A DNA stretch of 64,000 nt from Annulohypoxylon bovei var. microspora (lineage: Eukaryota; Ascomycota; Sordariomycetes; Xylariales; Hypoxylaceae): the NCBI GenBank assembly GCA_022836615.1, contig MU405274.1, forward strand, positions 146,983 through 210,982. Reading direction: 5' to 3'. The position numbers and the translations under genes are program-made. Positions 34,625-44,922 of the stretch are shown one piece after another; position 1 is the first letter of the stretch; every line of letters begins with the position of its first letter. A model generated the notes under the pieces. The model ran no database searches. It worked only from the letters and a program-made list of their open reading frames with translations, and was not told the DNA's origin.

Positions 34625-37141
34625 ATGTTTTGGCTAACCCTCGCCGCTCTGGCGAGCCAGACGGCTTCTGCTTCTCCCTCAACCCTTCCGGTGAAGCTTG
34701 AGACTCGCACGGAACTCAATTCGCGTCTCACCAATATTCACATCTCTTTTGATGTCCCGATCGACGGCGAAGTGACATACACCTACGGCCGCTGCAGCAA
34801 CAAGCAACTCCATGAGGCTCACCACACCGTCGGCCGAGGCTCGGGCGACCAGGACTCGCGGTTGGTCTGGATCTTGCCGGATGATGCGTGGTTCGACGGA
34901 TGTATCTCGGCGTGGGATGAGCGGGGATCCCTACTCGGCCGCAGCGAGACGCAACAGCTTAGCAAGAGGAAGCTAAAGAGGCGCGGCGCTAACAGCATTG
35001 AGATGAACAATGCCACCGGCATCGACACCTGGGGCCCGTGGTTCGACGGCGTCGAGCTGCTCAAGAACAAGGAGATCAGCGCCTTTGACGCCGTGAAGGC
35101 CAAGTCGAAGGAGGTGGCTATCGTGGGAGCCGGCATGTCAGGGCTGATGACTTACCTGGTCCTCACCCAGGCCGGCATGAAGAATGTGAAGATTATTGAG
35201 GCTGCTCAACGGCTCGGTGGAAGAGTCCATACTGAGTACCTAACCGGTGGCCCGTTCGACTACTCCTATCAGGAGATGGGTCCTATGCGATTCCCGGAGA
35301 CAATTGTCTACTCGAATGAGTCTTACAACATTACGGATCATCAGATGGTGAGTAATTTCATTTCCCTAGAACGTGAAATTTCGACATTGCAATTAGTATT
35401 CCAAAACCCCCTGGTTCCTATCACTAATAATAAGAAATAGGTGTTCCAACTGGCTCGTGAGATGAATAAAATCAACAATTACAACAAGAACTTCAGCGTC
35501 GATTTCATCCCCTGGCACCAGTCTAGTCCCAACGGGCTGTACTACCACAACGGCATCAAGCTGGATACGGGACTACCGCCAACAGTTACCCAGGTCAGCG
35601 AGAATGCTTCGCTGGAGGTTACATATCCCGAAAATCCGTCGACGTCGGCCTTGTCGGACAAGATCGCCGCTATCACTTCTAACGAGACTTTCATGATCGA
35701 ATTAGCGAGCAACACGTTCAAGGCCCACAAGGACTTCTTAGGTAAGTCACTATCGATTTTATTCAATTTCAGAGTAATATTCTTACCATTTATTATAGTC
35801 AATGGCCTTGGCGGACTTGGGGGTGATACCTGGTCCGAGTTCGCTTACATGGTGAATTACCTAAACGCGACGCTAAACGACACCGATGTGCTCGGTGGCG
35901 ACTCAAGCTCGTTCTGGGACTCCGTAAGTCGACCATCCGCAAGACGTTAGTATATTAGCCCTAACGTAATCGCATAGCTTTATGACGGCGTGTATTTCGA
36001 TGCCGCGACCTGGAAGACCATCGATGGAGGTACGTATTCATCTTCTACCTATCAGGCACTCTGACTCACCAAAATTCCCAGGTTTGAGCCGACTGCCTTC
36101 ATCGTTCCACCCGTTGGTAGACAAGGTAACGACCATGAACCGCAAGATCGAGCGGGTAGAATGGCTCGACGACACCAAGAAAGTCAAGCTGCAATGGAGG
36201 AACAAGTTCACCGACAAGGTGTTCCAGAACGCCACGTACGACTACGCCGTCTTCGCCTTGCCCTTCGCCATTGTCAAGAAGATGAGGCTCCCATGTAAGT
36301 CCCCGTTCCCCTATCTCATCTCCACGTCCCCTAGAAATCAAAATATTAACATAGCCCCCAGACCTCCCCCCAACCATCTCCAACGCCATCGACAACATGC
36401 CCTTCGAAGCAGCCTGCAAGGTAGCGCTAGAGTACAAGACGCGCTTCTGGGAGCACTACGAGAACCCGATCTACGGGGGGTGCTCGACGTCGACGGACAT
36501 CCCGGGGATCGGGTCGATCTGCTACCCGTCGTACTGCCTGAACTGCACGGGGCCCGCGACGATCCTGGCCTCGTACACGTCGGGCGACTGGGGCGCGCGC
36601 TGGGTTTCGGTGCCCGAGGCCGAGCACGTCCAGTACATGGTCGACGCCATGGCCGAGATCCACGGCGACGTCGCCCGCAAGCAGTACACCGGCAAGTTCA
36701 ACCGCCGCTGCTGGATGATGGACCCCTACGAGGGCGGCAGCTGGGCCAGCCCGACTATCGGCCAGCACCAGCTGTATCTGCCCGAGTACTTCAAGACTTA
36801 TAATAATGTAAGGCCCCCCCTTTTTATACCCCCTTTTTCCTGCTTACTTGTAATGACTGTGACTGACACCGTGTGTTTCTAGATGATCTTCGTCGGCGAG
36901 CAGACGTCCTACACGCACGCCTGGATCGCGTCCGCGCTCGAGTCGGGTATTCGCGGCAGTGTGCAGCTGCTCCTCGAACTCGGACTTGTCGACGAGGCCA
37001 AGGCCGCGGTTGAGAAGTGGATGGCGAGGTGGATCGAAGTCGTGAGTAACATTCCTCCCTAACTACCTACCTGGGTAGATTTCCCCGTATAAAGGCTAAC
37101 AGAAACCGTCCGCAGTAAAAATTATGAGTAAAAATTATTAA
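34625..37141 (+). CDS. Secreted L-amino-acid oxidase (FAD-dependent flavin monoamine oxidase)
   Basis: Exons 34625-35347, 35441-35741, 35799-35923, 35978-36029, 36082-36294, 36362-36807 and 36883-37041 are all in phase, giving 673 residues, plus a short last exon. That exon starts at 37103 (11 more residues, stop at 37141) or, with the next AG, gives an immediate stop at 37116. The family converts L-amino acids to keto acids, ammonia and H2O2. A signal peptide covers about residues 1-17. A basic KRKLKRR at 114-120 may mark a propeptide cleavage site. The FAD motif is VAIVGAGMSG (G168-G173), followed by KIIEAAQRLGGRVHTEY. The C-terminal FAD contact is FVGEQTSYTHAWIASALESG. Several NxS/T sites fit secretion. 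The substrate is not readable from the sequence. Confidence 0.88.
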
Positions 37142-37635
37142 TTCTTTTCAAAATTCAAATATACATCACCGTCGTACAAGCGACGGGAATTATGAGAAAC
37201 GTTTAGCTGTGATGAGCATATGACCACGCCGTGAGGCGATCATCGTCAGCGTGCATAGAGAGTAAAAGTAAATACATATTAGATAGTGTAGATATATTAA
37301 TTGATAATGTCGTCTACAGTTTTCTGTCTCCCGGCGAATGCATTAGCTCGTTTACTACAATCGTTAGTCATGCTATTACGGCTCTTATTTTCCCGCCCAT
37401 GCCAGCGTTGGTCAAGGAAATGTAAGATTCTTGATGATTCAAGAATCTCTATATAGTTAAATGGTATATAATAATACAACACACTACTATTGGTATAGTA
37501 TATCCCAAGGTACTAGTCCTAATCTTAGGCGTCAAAACAACAATTCTCTAGATCCAACCTCCCCTGACTCCTATATCCACATATCCATATATTCGTAAAC
37601 TCGTAACATCTTAAAATCATAAAGAAATATGGCAT
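37142..37635. other. Convergent intergenic region oxidase / HET gene
   Basis: About 0.5 kb of AT-rich sequence between two 3' ends. It has no supported gene. Confidence 0.5.
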
Positions 37636-39564
37636 CTAGACCAAAATGATCTCCTCAAACCCAAACTCTCTACCCTCCAACGCCTCGCCTTGCATAAACC
37701 CATGAATATACGTCCCACCAACGAGATTGTAAGCCTTCTGGCCCTCTTGCACGGTAGGTCGAAGGATCAAAGGTACCCTTGAGCCCTGAACGATCCAAAC
37801 CAAGTCGTCCTTTTCACAAGACAGGGTACCACAGCCCAAGTGTCCACCGGCCGTCCTAAAAAGACGGAGATTTAGGGAGTGGGTGAACGAGGTCTCATAC
37901 GCGTGAGCCCTTCGGTTCTCCTCATCTGATGGCTTGTGTGAACAGAGTTTCATCCAGACCCCAAAGGCGTTCTCCCAAGGCTCCTCAATCGGCACCGTTC
38001 CACCCGGTCCGGTGTCTATGAGAATAGTTCTCCAGAATGCATCCCTATGATCTCTATCTGGATACTCTCGTTCAAGTTCGCCGAGTAGATCCAGCCAATC
38101 ATTACAGTCCTTAGTGTCATTGACTTGTTTTTTCGTCTCTCCAACGCGGTTAATTGTATCGAATTCGAAGCCACGTAACACCAGAGTGCCCTTTCCACGA
38201 ATTTCTTTGAAGCATGGAAGCTGACCAGCAGCTTCATACCTAGTATATCCGGTGATTCTGAGACCGAGGTCCTTCTTGACGCTCCAATCAGGCGCCCAAG
38301 ACGGTAGGCCAGACACTTGCCTGAATTTGTCGCCTTCAGCATGGGCGAGGACATGCAAGTCATCCGAGACTTCAAGAAGATACTCAGCAACATCGGTATA
38401 GACCTCCGAAACACTGCTATCATATCTAGGGTATAGACTGATAGTACTATCGTGTCTACGTCTTGCAAGACCAAGGAGCGAGTACACCTTATCGCGGTCG
38501 TTGGATACTTCGTAAGTGCGACATCTAATCAGACTGCGAAGCAAGATATTGCCTGTCCCATCGAGGATGTCTTTCTTAGCCGCAGCTTGAAGAGCCTGAA
38601 TGTCCTTCTTAATCGCAGCCAATTTCGCAGGGTTTTTGTAGGAATGTTGTTGATATGTGTTGGCAGATGTCTGTTCCGCCATATGCCCTGAAATAGATGC
38701 CATCGTTTCCCAGTCGAACTCGTACTGACCACACAATACAGTAGTCTCACGAGCCAAAACGAGCTCTTGAACTACCCAAGCTCGAGTGAACCACGTCCTC
38801 CCGAAAAGCCAAAGGAGCGCTTCCCAGTGTTTAGACGAATTCGCGCACCCCAATAAATCAGTGCTCTGCTTATTTTCGCACGCCCGGGGAGTGATTGTCT
38901 GTAGGTCCTCCTTTGATAACTTATTCAAGTTCCCTACCAATTCACATGCCAGCCGCGTGTATTCATCAGCAGCGCCTAGCCATACAATCACACGCTCGGC
39001 TGAGTGGTAAACGTCAGCCATAATATTGACCTGTTCGGATCGCTCATCCTGGTCGTCTTGGTTGATACATATCGCGTCAACCCAGAGATCTCGGTAATGA
39101 CCGCTCTCCTTGAGTTGCGTCAGGCAATTGAATAAGTTTTCTGTTATTGATAACACTCTCCCATTGCAGATTATGACGCGGTGTCTTTCAGCGTTCATCC
39201 CCTTATCGACCTCTTTTTGAGTCGTAGGTCCCCACGTGTACGAAAGAGCATCGTATTGTGGAGTTTGAGCTCCGTTCAATTGAACTGTGCGAATATTGCA
39301 TTCTAACAAACCATCCGAACTAATCGGAAAGATTCTAAGAAGTCGAATGAATTCGGGTTTTTTCGCAGTAGTAGCATCAGAAACTTCAACACCTGCCGTG
39401 GAGCTGTCTTTGCAGATGTGAAGCGGCACAGCTGAATATGAAAACTGCCCCGATTTCTCATGAACTTCGGAGGGTTCAGAGCGTGTATATTTTGAGCGTT
39501 CATCCCCTTTTTTCTGCTGTGTCCAATGCTTCCATAATAGTATGCAGCCATTGAAGCAACGCAT
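37636..39564 (-). CDS. HET-domain (heterokaryon incompatibility) protein
   Basis: Single open exon of 642 residues. HET-domain proteins trigger fungal non-self recognition and programmed cell death; the fold is TIR-related. The domain starts at about residue 108 with YDALSYTWGP. It continues with VIICNGRVLSITENLFNCLT, then LWVDAICINQDDQDERSEQV, then MADVYHSAERVIVWLGAA, the three classical HET blocks. After the domain the protein has the usual family tail (FGRTWFTRAWVVQELVLARE, KVYSLLGLARR, LPSWAPDWSV, LVLRGFEFDTI) and ends with a WIVQGSRVPLILRPT block. No N-terminal membrane segment is seen. The start is uncertain because the first about 60 residues are non-conserved; the ATG at 39564 is the first in the open frame that I checked. 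Confidence 0.9.
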   Translation of the reverse strand: MRCFNGCILLWKHWTQQKKGDERSKYTRSEPSEVHEKSGQFSYSAVPLHICKDSSTAGVEVSDATTAKKPEFIRLLRIFPISSDGLLECNIRTVQLNGAQTPQYDALSYTWGPTTQKEVDKGMNAERHRVIICNGRVLSITENLFNCLTQLKESGHYRDLWVDAICINQDDQDERSEQVNIMADVYHSAERVIVWLGAADEYTRLACELVGNLNKLSKEDLQTITPRACENKQSTDLLGCANSSKHWEALLWLFGRTWFTRAWVVQELVLARETTVLCGQYEFDWETMASISGHMAEQTSANTYQQHSYKNPAKLAAIKKDIQALQAAAKKDILDGTGNILLRSLIRCRTYEVSNDRDKVYSLLGLARRRHDSTISLYPRYDSSVSEVYTDVAEYLLEVSDDLHVLAHAEGDKFRQVSGLPSWAPDWSVKKDLGLRITGYTRYEAAGQLPCFKEIRGKGTLVLRGFEFDTINRVGETKKQVNDTKDCNDWLDLLGELEREYPDRDHRDAFWRTILIDTGPGGTVPIEEPWENAFGVWMKLCSHKPSDEENRRAHAYETSFTHSLNLRLFRTAGGHLGCGTLSCEKDDLVWIVQGSRVPLILRPTVQEGQKAYNLVGGTYIHGFMQGEALEGREFGFEEIILV

Positions 39565-39922
39565 TTCAATGGGGGAAGAATTGCTTTGTTCTCGGGGTGA
39601 TGCCTGTTTGAAAGAATGGCATTGTTTGTCCGGAGTCGATTAACTCGAGACAAACAAAGCGGTTTTTGTTCTCGGCGCCCTCCATGATTGTACTGCCCCA
39701 ATCACCGTTTGGTGGATGGTGGGTGGCGCAGTGCGTAACTAGAGCTGCAGGCAAGCGCTCGATATTAACTCAGGGCTGAATCTGTGAATCAGGTCAGGTG
39801 GCCGAGTGTGTTAGCCCATCAGCGTTAGCCTTAATAGTCAGTGAATATGTAGGATCAGATTCACTGACGGTATAAGGTCAGAGAGGGCCTTGGAGTTCTC
39901 TACCTATTTCAAACTTGTCGTA
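39565..39922. other. Divergent promoter region, HET gene / histidine phosphatase
   Basis: About 360 bp between divergent start codons, presumably both promoters. I see no distinct element. Confidence 0.45.
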
Positions 39923-41023
39923 ATGTTTAGACAAGTTCTAATCTTGTTAAGCATAGTTTCACTCTTCGCATCTTGGCTCATCAACAGGAAGAACAACAAT
40001 AACGCCGACAACAACATCGGTAAAGATAAAAAGACGATGACGACCGTCAAATACACAGCGGTACCGGGGTTTTTCCTCCATGACGACGAACCTGAAGGCC
40101 CAGATTTCCGAGCGGTAAGTAGAGACACATTTAATAAATATGAAACCACGAACATAACCTAATAGAAAATCAGCACACAGAACGCGACCTAGGCCTGATC
40201 CGCCGCGCCTATGAAACAGACCCTAAATTTAACCAAGAGCGACCAAATGCTGATTCATGGGAGCGCTTTCAATATTTCGTTGAGCACTTAAACGAACTGG
40301 GACAGGGAAATGCTTCATGGAAACTGATTTACCTCATCAGACACGGCGAAGGGTACCACAACGTCAAGGAAGCCGAGGTAGGCAGGGCCGAGTGGGAGGT
40401 AAGTCAACTCGGCGCTCAAGTTATACTCGCTTCAGATTACTAATGCATGCGTGCAGCGTAACTGGTCGCGCGTCGACGGTGACGATCTTAATAATTGGGC
40501 GGATGCCCGCCTTACGCTCAAAGGGATATCTCAAGCGAGCGATCTGCAACATTTCTGGTCTTCCTCAGATGGAAAGATTCCAATGCCGCAGAGCGTATAC
40601 ACGAGCCCCTTAGCCCGCTGCCTCGAGACGACGAATTGCATCTACTCTAGTGTTGGCAATGGTAGGGTTTACCGCCCCATCATCAAGGAGAAGCTGCGGG
40701 AGCGCTTTGGAGTGCACACCTGCGATCGCCGCAGTACGAAAACCTGGATCGGGGCCAACTACCCTAGATACAAATTCGAACGAGACTTTTCCGAGTCCGA
40801 CGAACTATGGAAGGCGGATCAGCGAGAGACGGAGGACGAAGTCGTTGGTCGAGCAAGGTCGCTTCTGCATGATATTTGGCAGAGCGACAAAAGTACTTAC
40901 ATTTCACTCACGGCGCACTCGGGCTTCATCAGGGCTTTATACACTGCTATCGGTCATCGACAGGTTTGGGTTGCGGCTGGTCAAATGATGCCAGTTTTTA
41001 TCAAGGCGGAGGTAATTGGATAA
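39923..41023 (+). CDS. Histidine-phosphatase (phosphoglycerate-mutase-like) family protein
   Basis: Three exons, 39923-40114, 40174-40398 and 40457-41023, give 327 residues. The N terminus is a hydrophobic signal or anchor (MFRQVLILLSIVSLFASWL). The catalytic RHG motif is in WKLIYLIRHGEGYHNV. The second conserved block is ADARLTLKGISQASDL, then VYTSPLARCLETT with the family Arg, the acidic region around RETEDEVVGRA, and the second catalytic His in YISLTAHSGFIRAL. Exon 2 uses an AG inside AAATCAG; neighbouring AGs lead to stops. Fungal relatives are broad-specificity phosphatases, often annotated as phosphoglycerate mutase, and the true substrate is unknown. The hydrophobic N terminus suggests the secretory pathway or a membrane position rather than glycolysis. 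Confidence 0.87.
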
Positions 41024-41456
41024 GGGGAAAAATAAGGAGAGGACTTTAATGTTGAGACTCGGGGTGGGTCTTATTGCATGATATTCTCTTTGGTATGGGA
41101 GAGAAGGCGCTTCTATGCGGTTGTTATGGAGTCATTGATGGTATTGACCACGAAAGGGAAAGAACGAGGGTAATATCCTAAACCAGCTGGGACGATTGCT
41201 CTTTCTCTCCTTTTATACTTCACACATACCCAGAGACGGAGGCTCTTTCTTGATTTGGCTTAATAGAAGGCTAATTGATTTTTATGCATGGAGTAACTAG
41301 GACTTTTACTAAAACTTCGATATTATTTTCTACTTTTAGTAGACTTGTCAAGTCCCATTATTTCCCCGGTCTCTCTTATTCTTCGAAAAAGGATACTAGA
41401 CTTCTTTGTAACAACCTATATATTCCATTTCTTGATTTCCTTTCTAGTTTATCGTC
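41024..41456. other. Intergenic region
   Basis: About 430 bp in a tandem arrangement, presumably the terminator of the phosphatase gene and the promoter of the next gene. No distinct element seen. Confidence 0.45.
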
Positions 41457-42448
41457 ATGTTCGCCCGTCTCCGCTCAGAGCAAGCCCCAACACCCGTCAA
41501 GAGCGACTCACCTATTCGCCTCAAATCATTCAAACACCGTCTACTCGACGAGGACGAAGAAGACGATAACATGCCTCCGCCCTCGCCGAAGCGACACAAG
41601 CAGAAGCGCTACTCAGTTGCCCCCGTCTTCGACAAGTACAAGAGACTAGGAGTCGACGAGGACGAGCAGGTCGCAAACCGCCATCACAACCGTCGTCAAC
41701 AACTCAGCCCGTCTCCTAACCCCCTATCCCCACTAGTCAAGGAGCTCAACGGTAATCCCTTCACCGACTCCTTAAATCCGTACACTTGAACACACATGTT
41801 AACATCCGCAGACCGCTACGTGCACCTGCGCGCAACCCTGCACAGCGCGGCGCTGTCCTCGCTGTCCTCGGCAGAATCCCAGCTTTCCGCAGCCAGCGAG
41901 TCGTCGATCCGCGCCAACCGCCAGAAGGCCGCGTCCCTGGAGTCGCAGCTGCAGTCGCTGGTCGCGCCGCTCCAGGACCTGACCGTGGACTACACGGCGG
42001 TGGGCGAGAACGGGCGCCCGCGCACCGCCGCCGTCTCGATCCGCGACGCGGTCGCCGCCTTCGCGGAGAAGCTGGAGAGCACCGTTGCCGAGCTGGACGG
42101 GCTCTGGGCCGAGTGGGCCGCGGCGCAGGCCGAGATCGAGGAGCTTGGCTCGGACGTGCGCGTTTCGTCGCGGAAGGGGTCGCGCCTGAACATCGATAGT
42201 TCTACTAAAGGGATGACCTCCGCTTCCGCCTCGCACTCCGAAGCCCTGGTAGGGTTCGGTGCGGATCTGGATAAGGCGAGCAAGGACGTGGTCGAGGAGA
42301 TGGTGACGTACGAGGAGGTAAGCCCGGGCTCGGTTCCGTAGTAGTCGAGGACTAAGACCGGGGCCATGTACTGATTGAGCTCTAGAAATTTCTGAAGGAG
42401 ATCGAGAAGGAGGCCGGGAAAATCTTGCATTCGTTTCTGAATCGCTGA
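41457..42448 (+). CDS. Coiled-coil protein of unknown function
   Basis: Three exons, 41457-41751, 41812-42317 and 42386-42448, give 287 residues; all junctions are in phase with canonical donors. The N-terminal third is charged and likely disordered, with an acidic DEDEEDD followed by basic PSPKRHKQKR, a possible nuclear signal. From about residue 100 a long Ala/Ser/Glu/Leu-rich helical region (HLRATLHSAALSSLSSAESQ, AAFAEKLESTVAELDGLWAE) predicts a coiled coil. The tiny last exon encodes KFLKEIEKEAGKILHSFLNR. I do not recognise a named family; a structural role such as a kinetochore or septum component would be a guess. A CTG-repeat tract starts three bases after the stop codon. Confidence 0.7.
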
Positions 42449-43554
42449 AGCTGCTGCTGCTGCTGCTGTTGCTGAGCGGGACGGATTCCTTGAGATTGGC
42501 GTGGAGAATCGAGGCTGTGACCGAGACTTTCGTGAGCGGTGGGCGTGGATTGTGTGAGATAGGACTCTCTTGAGAGCTCGGATGGCGCGTCTTACTGTGA
42601 AGAAACGCATTGCAAATTTGTAGATTGAACTTTGCTAAATCTGTAACGTACCTAGCTAGCTAGCTGTTGGATGGGGTGAGCTCACTTGAGCTATGGATGT
42701 CGATAATCACGATGTACGGGAAATCACTTAGTATATACCTAATAGCTGCCGAGAAAAACCTACCCGAATAGGGGTCAACGCTTCTCACATTTGTTAATAC
42801 CTAGGTAATTGAAGCATCTCGTATCCTATATCTTGGAATGGAAATATGCATTTAGCTAGTAACACGCTTTTATCCACAGTTCCATGATCTATGCAAGCTG
42901 TCTGTCTGCTCGGGACAGGAACACAATTCGCCGCCCAATCCTCGGGCTGCGTCCTCGAGGAACTAGAACGAATTCGCTTCGAACCCCATGCAAAAACCGT
43001 GCGACCTGCTATCTAACAGCCCATTGGTAATATCCGCCATGGGAAGAAAACGCTCTATTCATGCAACAACCGAAAAAAGGAGTTCTGATGTTCATAAATG
43101 CCATTGTTATATTTCATTCTGCGATGTCACGTCTCCTCATTGATGTCGTGGCCCGTGAGATGAAATGGCAGATAGAAAACGGAAGGACGAGAAGCAGGAA
43201 CTCGCTATGCATGCTTTTCCACAATCGCTCCCGGGGTAGTACAGCAGTATGGCGACCGTGACGTTGTGTATCGAATCAAATTGTCGCCCGCCCAGTGTTG
43301 TGTAACAGTAAGATCTTGGATGTCGAGCGTGACGCAGGAGAAATTCTTTAACCTCAGCTCCACCGGCACATTTTTTTCGTGTCCGTGAAACCATTGACCA
43401 ATATCTAGTAAACATTATGCGAGCGCGAGTGGCCCGGATAGAAAAGGCTGTAGGATCGTAACACCGTTGTGGAATGTAAGGACCCAGGTTGCAGCAACGA
43501 ATAGCGCACGAAGCACCGTTGAGCTACAAGTACAACATCGGAAAGTTAGACGGC
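42449..43554. other. Convergent intergenic region with CTG repeat
   Basis: About 1.1 kb between two 3' ends. It contains the CTG tract at 42451-42474 and TACCTAGG words near 42649 and 42798. No supported gene. Confidence 0.5.
42451..42474. repeat. (CTG)n trinucleotide repeat in a 3' flank
   Basis: Eight triplets, CTG repeated with one TTG interruption, directly after the stop codon of the coiled-coil gene. Confidence 0.85.
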
Positions 43555-44922
43555 TTAGTGTTCCTCTTGTACGACAACACCCCACGGGTGTTCTACGTTT
43601 CCGTACATGATATCTCCGAGCCACTGTTTCACCTGGAGAGTGTATGAGCCACCTTCACCGGCCTTTCCCATGGGGATCTGTATGTCCTGCCCGCGGTGGT
43701 GGATGAGTGAAACTGGGCAGACAAAGAACTGATGGACGTTAGTATTCGAATTTACTCCCCTTTTCCTTCTCGGATATTTATTAGGAAAACTCACTGCTGT
43801 GCCAGCCGCAAACGTCTCTAGAATTCGCCCCTCATCGTGGGCTTCTATCACCTCCTGGATGGTGTATTTTCTTTCTACTACCTCAATCTCGCCGCTTAAT
43901 CGCTCGCGGACAAGCTGCAAGAGACTGCGTCTAGTCACACCGTCTAAGATCAATCTGTCGTCCAATGGGGCCGTGACAAGTTGAGTCTTTCCCTCCTTGC
44001 TCTTCCATACGACGAAGAAATTGCTCGCTCCGGCTTCTGTGCAGTAGCCTTCGTTGCCGTATAGCCACAGGATCTGGCCAAATCCTCTTGCACGAGCTTC
44101 TTGGGTTGCTAGGAGAGAAGGGCCATAGTTTGCGCCGACCTTCGCATAGCCGAATCCTCCTACCCAAGCACGTACCATGTCGTCCGGCGACGTGTGAAGT
44201 TTCATGCCACCTTCCGGCGCATGTAGGATTGGCATAAAGCTAGCGATGACGTAGAGAAGAGCCTCCGTGGGCGCCATTACACCAAGCTGCGCGTGAGTTC
44301 CGATAAGCGTCGGACGCAGATAGATGAAGGTACCGGGGCGTTCACGGGGTAACCATTTGGGACCATCTACAGCCATCAACGCCAACAGCAACTTTTCTAC
44401 TTCGGCAGGTTCGAAAGTTGGCAAACTAATGCGTACCGAAGATGTCAGAAAACGGGCAGCATTGCAGTCAGGTCGGAATATACGTAATTTCCCATCGAAA
44501 CCACGGTACGCCTTCAAGCCCTCAAAACATTCCGTGGCGTAATGGAGAACGGAAGCCGTCGGCATAAGAGACAAGGGGCCGAAAGGTTTAAGTTCCGGCG
44601 TCTGCCATCCAGACTTTGCTGTCCATTTCACGGTAACCATGTGGTCAGTACAGACCGTTGCGCCGTCGATGGAGTGGACACCGGGAGGAGGAATCTCTCG
44701 TGGTTCTTTAGTGAATGTGTATGTGATTTTAGAAGCATTTAGCTCATGAAGATTTGGTTGAGAGACGCCGTTACCGCTTCCATTTGACGATTGGGCGGTT
44801 TTGGCGTTGGTGCTACCATTGGTATGATCGTTTTCGGTTAATCTATGGTCAATGGCGGAAGAAGTCAAGTCCAAGTCCTGTTCACCATCGTGAACGGTTG
44901 AAGGAACCGCAACGGGGGCCAT
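43555..44922 (-). CDS. Branched-chain amino-acid aminotransferase (class IV PLP)
   Basis: Two exons, 43795-44922 and 43555-43728, give 433 residues. The enzyme transfers amino groups between leucine, isoleucine or valine and 2-oxoglutarate. The fold-type IV signature is clear: HYATECFEGLKAYRGFDGKL near residue 128, the PLP-binding lysine K261 in GGFGYAKVGANYGPSLLA, LWLYGNEGYCTEAGASNFFV, and ILDGVTRRSLLQLVRER. The first about 60 residues are Asn/Ser/Thr/Asp-rich, unlike a classical mitochondrial presequence, so a cytosolic form is more likely. Yeast has mitochondrial BAT1 and cytosolic BAT2, and I do not assign either. The 66-nt intron (43729-43794) has a CTAAC branch site and GTGAGT donor. 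It has length 3n and no stop; removing it restores AGTA-FFVCPVSLI. Confidence 0.92.
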   Translation of the reverse strand: MAPVAVPSTVHDGEQDLDLTSSAIDHRLTENDHTNGSTNAKTAQSSNGSGNGVSQPNLHELNASKITYTFTKEPREIPPPGVHSIDGATVCTDHMVTVKWTAKSGWQTPELKPFGPLSLMPTASVLHYATECFEGLKAYRGFDGKLRIFRPDCNAARFLTSSVRISLPTFEPAEVEKLLLALMAVDGPKWLPRERPGTFIYLRPTLIGTHAQLGVMAPTEALLYVIASFMPILHAPEGGMKLHTSPDDMVRAWVGGFGYAKVGANYGPSLLATQEARARGFGQILWLYGNEGYCTEAGASNFFVVWKSKEGKTQLVTAPLDDRLILDGVTRRSLLQLVRERLSGEIEVVERKYTIQEVIEAHDEGRILETFAAGTAVSFPNKYPRRKRGVNSNTNVHQFFVCPVSLIHHRGQDIQIPMGKAGEGGSYTLQVKQWLGDIMYGNVEHPWGVVVQEEH

